Assembly (NCBI GenBank): GCA_008360955.1
Contig: LUCM01003323.1
Span: 1-64,000 of the forward strand
DNA length: 64,000 nucleotides
Origin: Fasciolopsis buskii
Taxonomy: Eukaryota > Platyhelminthes > Trematoda > Plagiorchiida > Fasciolidae
Reading direction: 5' to 3'
Below the pieces are notes generated by a model. That model saw only the letters and a list, made by a program, of their open reading frames with translations, ran no database searches and had not been told where the DNA came from. The number at the start of each line of letters is the position of its first letter. The first letter of the stretch is position 1. Of this stretch, positions 61,441 through 64,000 are shown in pieces. A program made the translations under genes and the position numbers.

Positions 61441-62869
61441 AAGAACAGCAATCCTGATCCTGAGATTCGAAGTGATGAATCGCATACGGCGTGGTGGTAA
61501 ACTCACGCGACTACAGAGCGGTCTGCCACTTAGAATAGCAAAGCACTCAGATTAAACTGAAATACAAGGGTCCTATGTCGCTATGTGATAAGAGCAACAG
61601 TGCGAATAAAAGATCTCGTAACAATTTTTTCGGTGCCACGTGCTCTAAGCAACGACTGAATCTTAGTCGTGTGGGACAAAACTCATCGGTTTGATTTCGA
61701 TACAAACATTTACCAGCCTCAAAGTATGCGGTGTAATGAGGATTTAGAAACAAGCATTGAAATAGGTTGTTCTCATTGCACAGCATGTGAACAGTCAGTG
61801 TTTCTTCCAACTAGGATTGAACCATTCAAACCAGTGAACTTATCGTCTAGCGTATGTTCCTTATTCGAACTGCAAACCAGTTCCCGCAAGTGCAGTACAG
61901 TTAAGTGGGTTGTGTGTTTTGACTTAACGCAGATAATCAAGCCGCAAAAATAACTTGTTAATGTAAATATAGTCGAACATTCAGGTCCAGTAGTGACACT
62001 AATTACCATTTGGTCAGTGGTCATCAAGTGCTGTGGCATCACATTTCACCATCAAATTCGTCCGTGGCTATTCGATCAGCATTTCATTTATTCTAATCTC
62101 AAGTGATGAATCATAAGTCCCGATCGGCATCATCACGATCAGGAGGGAGTGCGGTTATCCAGAAATTTCTGGCCTACTGGAAGAACATTTAAAGTTTTAT
62201 TCGAACAGTATGACACCACATTAAAAGTAGCAAAATAATTCTCCCATTAAAAAACGAAAAAATCGACATCACTGGCCGCATTGATTAGGGATTAGAGTAG
62301 CTGGGCCGATGTCAGCACCCCGTCGGAATTCCTAACAAATACATCCGGCTATTTAAAATTATTGGATAATAGCAAAATGACCAAGACTTGTCCGTCCTTC
62401 GTGATCTGGTTGATGAAAGTAATTATTATGCCTGATTGATTCATCGCCGAGATACGCACAAGGCAAGATCAGTAAAGTACTTGATTCCGGGATTTTCTGC
62501 GACCGCATGATTCTTATAATGTGCATGGCGTTCGTAGTGATAATGAACATGAGGTATAATAGCAGCGGTAGCATTAGGACGAAGTCGATGGTGTGCATAC
62601 CGGCGATGATCAACGTATAATCACTGTTCCGAAGCCTGCTCTCCAGTCGGCCAATCACACCTCTGAATTAATATTGTTTGTCTCCATCAATTCAAACGAG
62701 AACAAACTTCATGCCGAATTGGCATGAAATCTCATCTTACTAAGTAAAACATGGCATGTTTATAAAATATTTGCTCCTATATTTGTGCCCTTGTGACTGC
62801 CATAAGTGCATCGGTTGTCCGGATCACGTCCTGTTTCGTCTACCTCGTTTGGTACATTTCATCCGATTT
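61441..62869. other. Non-coding stretch, no gene recognised
   Basis: Frames up to 99 codons. One minus frame (62359-62658) has a hydrophobic stretch (DFVLMLPLLLYLMFIITTNA) but no other support. Confidence 0.45.
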
Positions 62870-63110
62870 AGTCCACAGCGTCTTGGTGTTTAATCGAGAT
62901 CCCTCATCTTGATTGGTTATCATAACCCACGAAATGACCTTCTCAGTATGCATACCCACATTCTTGCCTTCCAATCCAGTCAGACTGTGCTAGCTGTCAG
63001 CTGGTAGCCAATGGAGGAGGATGGTCTCAATCTGATCTTGTCGTGTGCACTCGCCAGCTGTTTGACACGACTGGGCTGCATTCATGCCCATGTACTGGTT
63101 GGGATTTGCC
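62870..63110 (+). repeat. Dispersed repeat, copy 2 of 2
   Basis: Collinear with 8865-9075 (see shared words there). Confidence 0.6.
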
Positions 63111-63936
63111 AAGAACAGCCTTCGATCGCGTGACCACGGAAATGACGCAACTTTGCTCCAAATGCCTCCTCCTCGAAACCAGCACGTAAATTCGTCGCTG
63201 ATGGATATAACAGTTCCCATTCTTCCTGGCTTGATATCTAATAGTCGGCGGGCAAATGTTACCGGCATTTCATCTCGAGCTTTTGCTAGGTCTGCTTGCA
63301 AACGGACAAGTTGGGTGCGGTTCCCTCGTGCGTGATTTTTCGCTTCAGTTGGTTTAAAACATGGGAAAATAGGTGGTTATGTAAACGATCTCATGTGATT
63401 CAGAGGTCTTGTAGCACTTTTTACACGACGAAGTTTTGTGCTGTCATCTTCGAATTGATAGCTTCGCTGATTCATGCAAATTGTCAACAACCGGAGCTGA
63501 CTTTCGGCTTTTGCACACATTACTATCAGCATGTGCTTCTCGGCTCCTAGTCACGGCTCAGAGCCGATCGCACAGATTTCAAGAGAGAATGTTTTCCACG
63601 ATTTTACTGTTCTCTTCTTAGGTCTTCGAAAAAAACAACTCTTCCTTTCTTATAACTCGATTCCTCTTCGTGGACCGCCGTAGACAGCATATCGTCCACC
63701 ACTCTAGCCTAGGGGGATTATGCGAATCATTGATCGATCGACGCTCGCGGTGTCAATCAGTAGGCTGATTAGTCACGCACAGTTCGTTGAAAAATATCTC
63801 CTAGCGGTTGCCGCTTGTTTCAGATTGCGTTGATTCCGTGTATTCAGTTAGTCGACCGTGCTTCGGTCAATACCAGCAAATCCAAATGGTGCAAACAAAT
63901 AAACATTTAGTGTTAAAGTTTTGTCATTTGATCTAT
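63111..63936. other. Non-coding stretch
   Basis: A 103-codon minus frame (62990-63301) overlaps an 83-codon plus frame; neither shows a domain. Confidence 0.45.
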
Positions 63937-64000
63937 TACTTGTTTTATTAATGAACCAAAAATGTACAACTTTTCCAGGAAGGGACTCACAGCCATCAAA
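63937..64000 (-). mobile_element. tRNA-derived SINE, family I, 3' end cut by window edge
   Basis: ttattaatgaaccaaaaatgtacaacttttccaggaaggg is the plus-strand view of the family tail (cttcctg...tgtaca...ttcattaataaa). The tRNA-like head would lie beyond the right edge. Confidence 0.65.

Overview
This window looks like nuclear DNA of a flatworm, most probably a trematode (fluke). That is an inference from three things: a potassium channel gene whose exons are separated by kilobases of non-coding DNA, a dense mix of SINEs, and decayed Penelope-, RTE- and CR1/Jockey-type retroelements that resemble fluke lineages. There are no bacterial-style genes, operons, rRNA genes or CRISPR arrays, and no intact single-exon gene was found.

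The only gene identified with confidence is on the + strand: part of an EAG-type (KCNH family) voltage-gated potassium channel. Three exons join in frame: 34938-35161 and 41613-41744 encode most of the N-terminal PAS (eag) domain, and 45051-45322 encodes the start of the linker to the membrane domain. The first exon (start codon and PAS cap) and everything from S1 onward were not found, so the gene probably runs out of the window on the right and perhaps also on the left. A coding-looking exon at 43434-43610 sits in intron 41745-45050 with splice phases that would fit between the PAS and linker exons, or could serve as an alternative first exon. It is the most interesting observation here.

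Layout: 1-1339 is four tandem copies of a ~355 bp satellite whose copies differ mainly by scattered one-base insertions and deletions, suggesting uncorrected long-read sequence. 1340-25000 is non-coding DNA with SINE copies (5335-5500, 20103-20272, 23881-24207), dispersed repeats and a stray satellite fragment at 14281-14376. 25625-26892 holds a Penelope-like reverse transcriptase remnant on the - strand. 28680-33786 holds more SINEs. 34938-45322 is the channel gene region. 49018-51240 is a decayed RTE-type LINE and 59270-61440 a decayed CR1/Jockey-type LINE with an internal deletion, both on the - strand. 58396-58731 is a long imperfect inverted repeat able to form a ~136 bp-armed hairpin. 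The right edge cuts through another SINE.

The genes do not form a pathway: this is one host gene fragment in a repeat-rich landscape. All family calls come from reading translated motifs by eye, without database searches.
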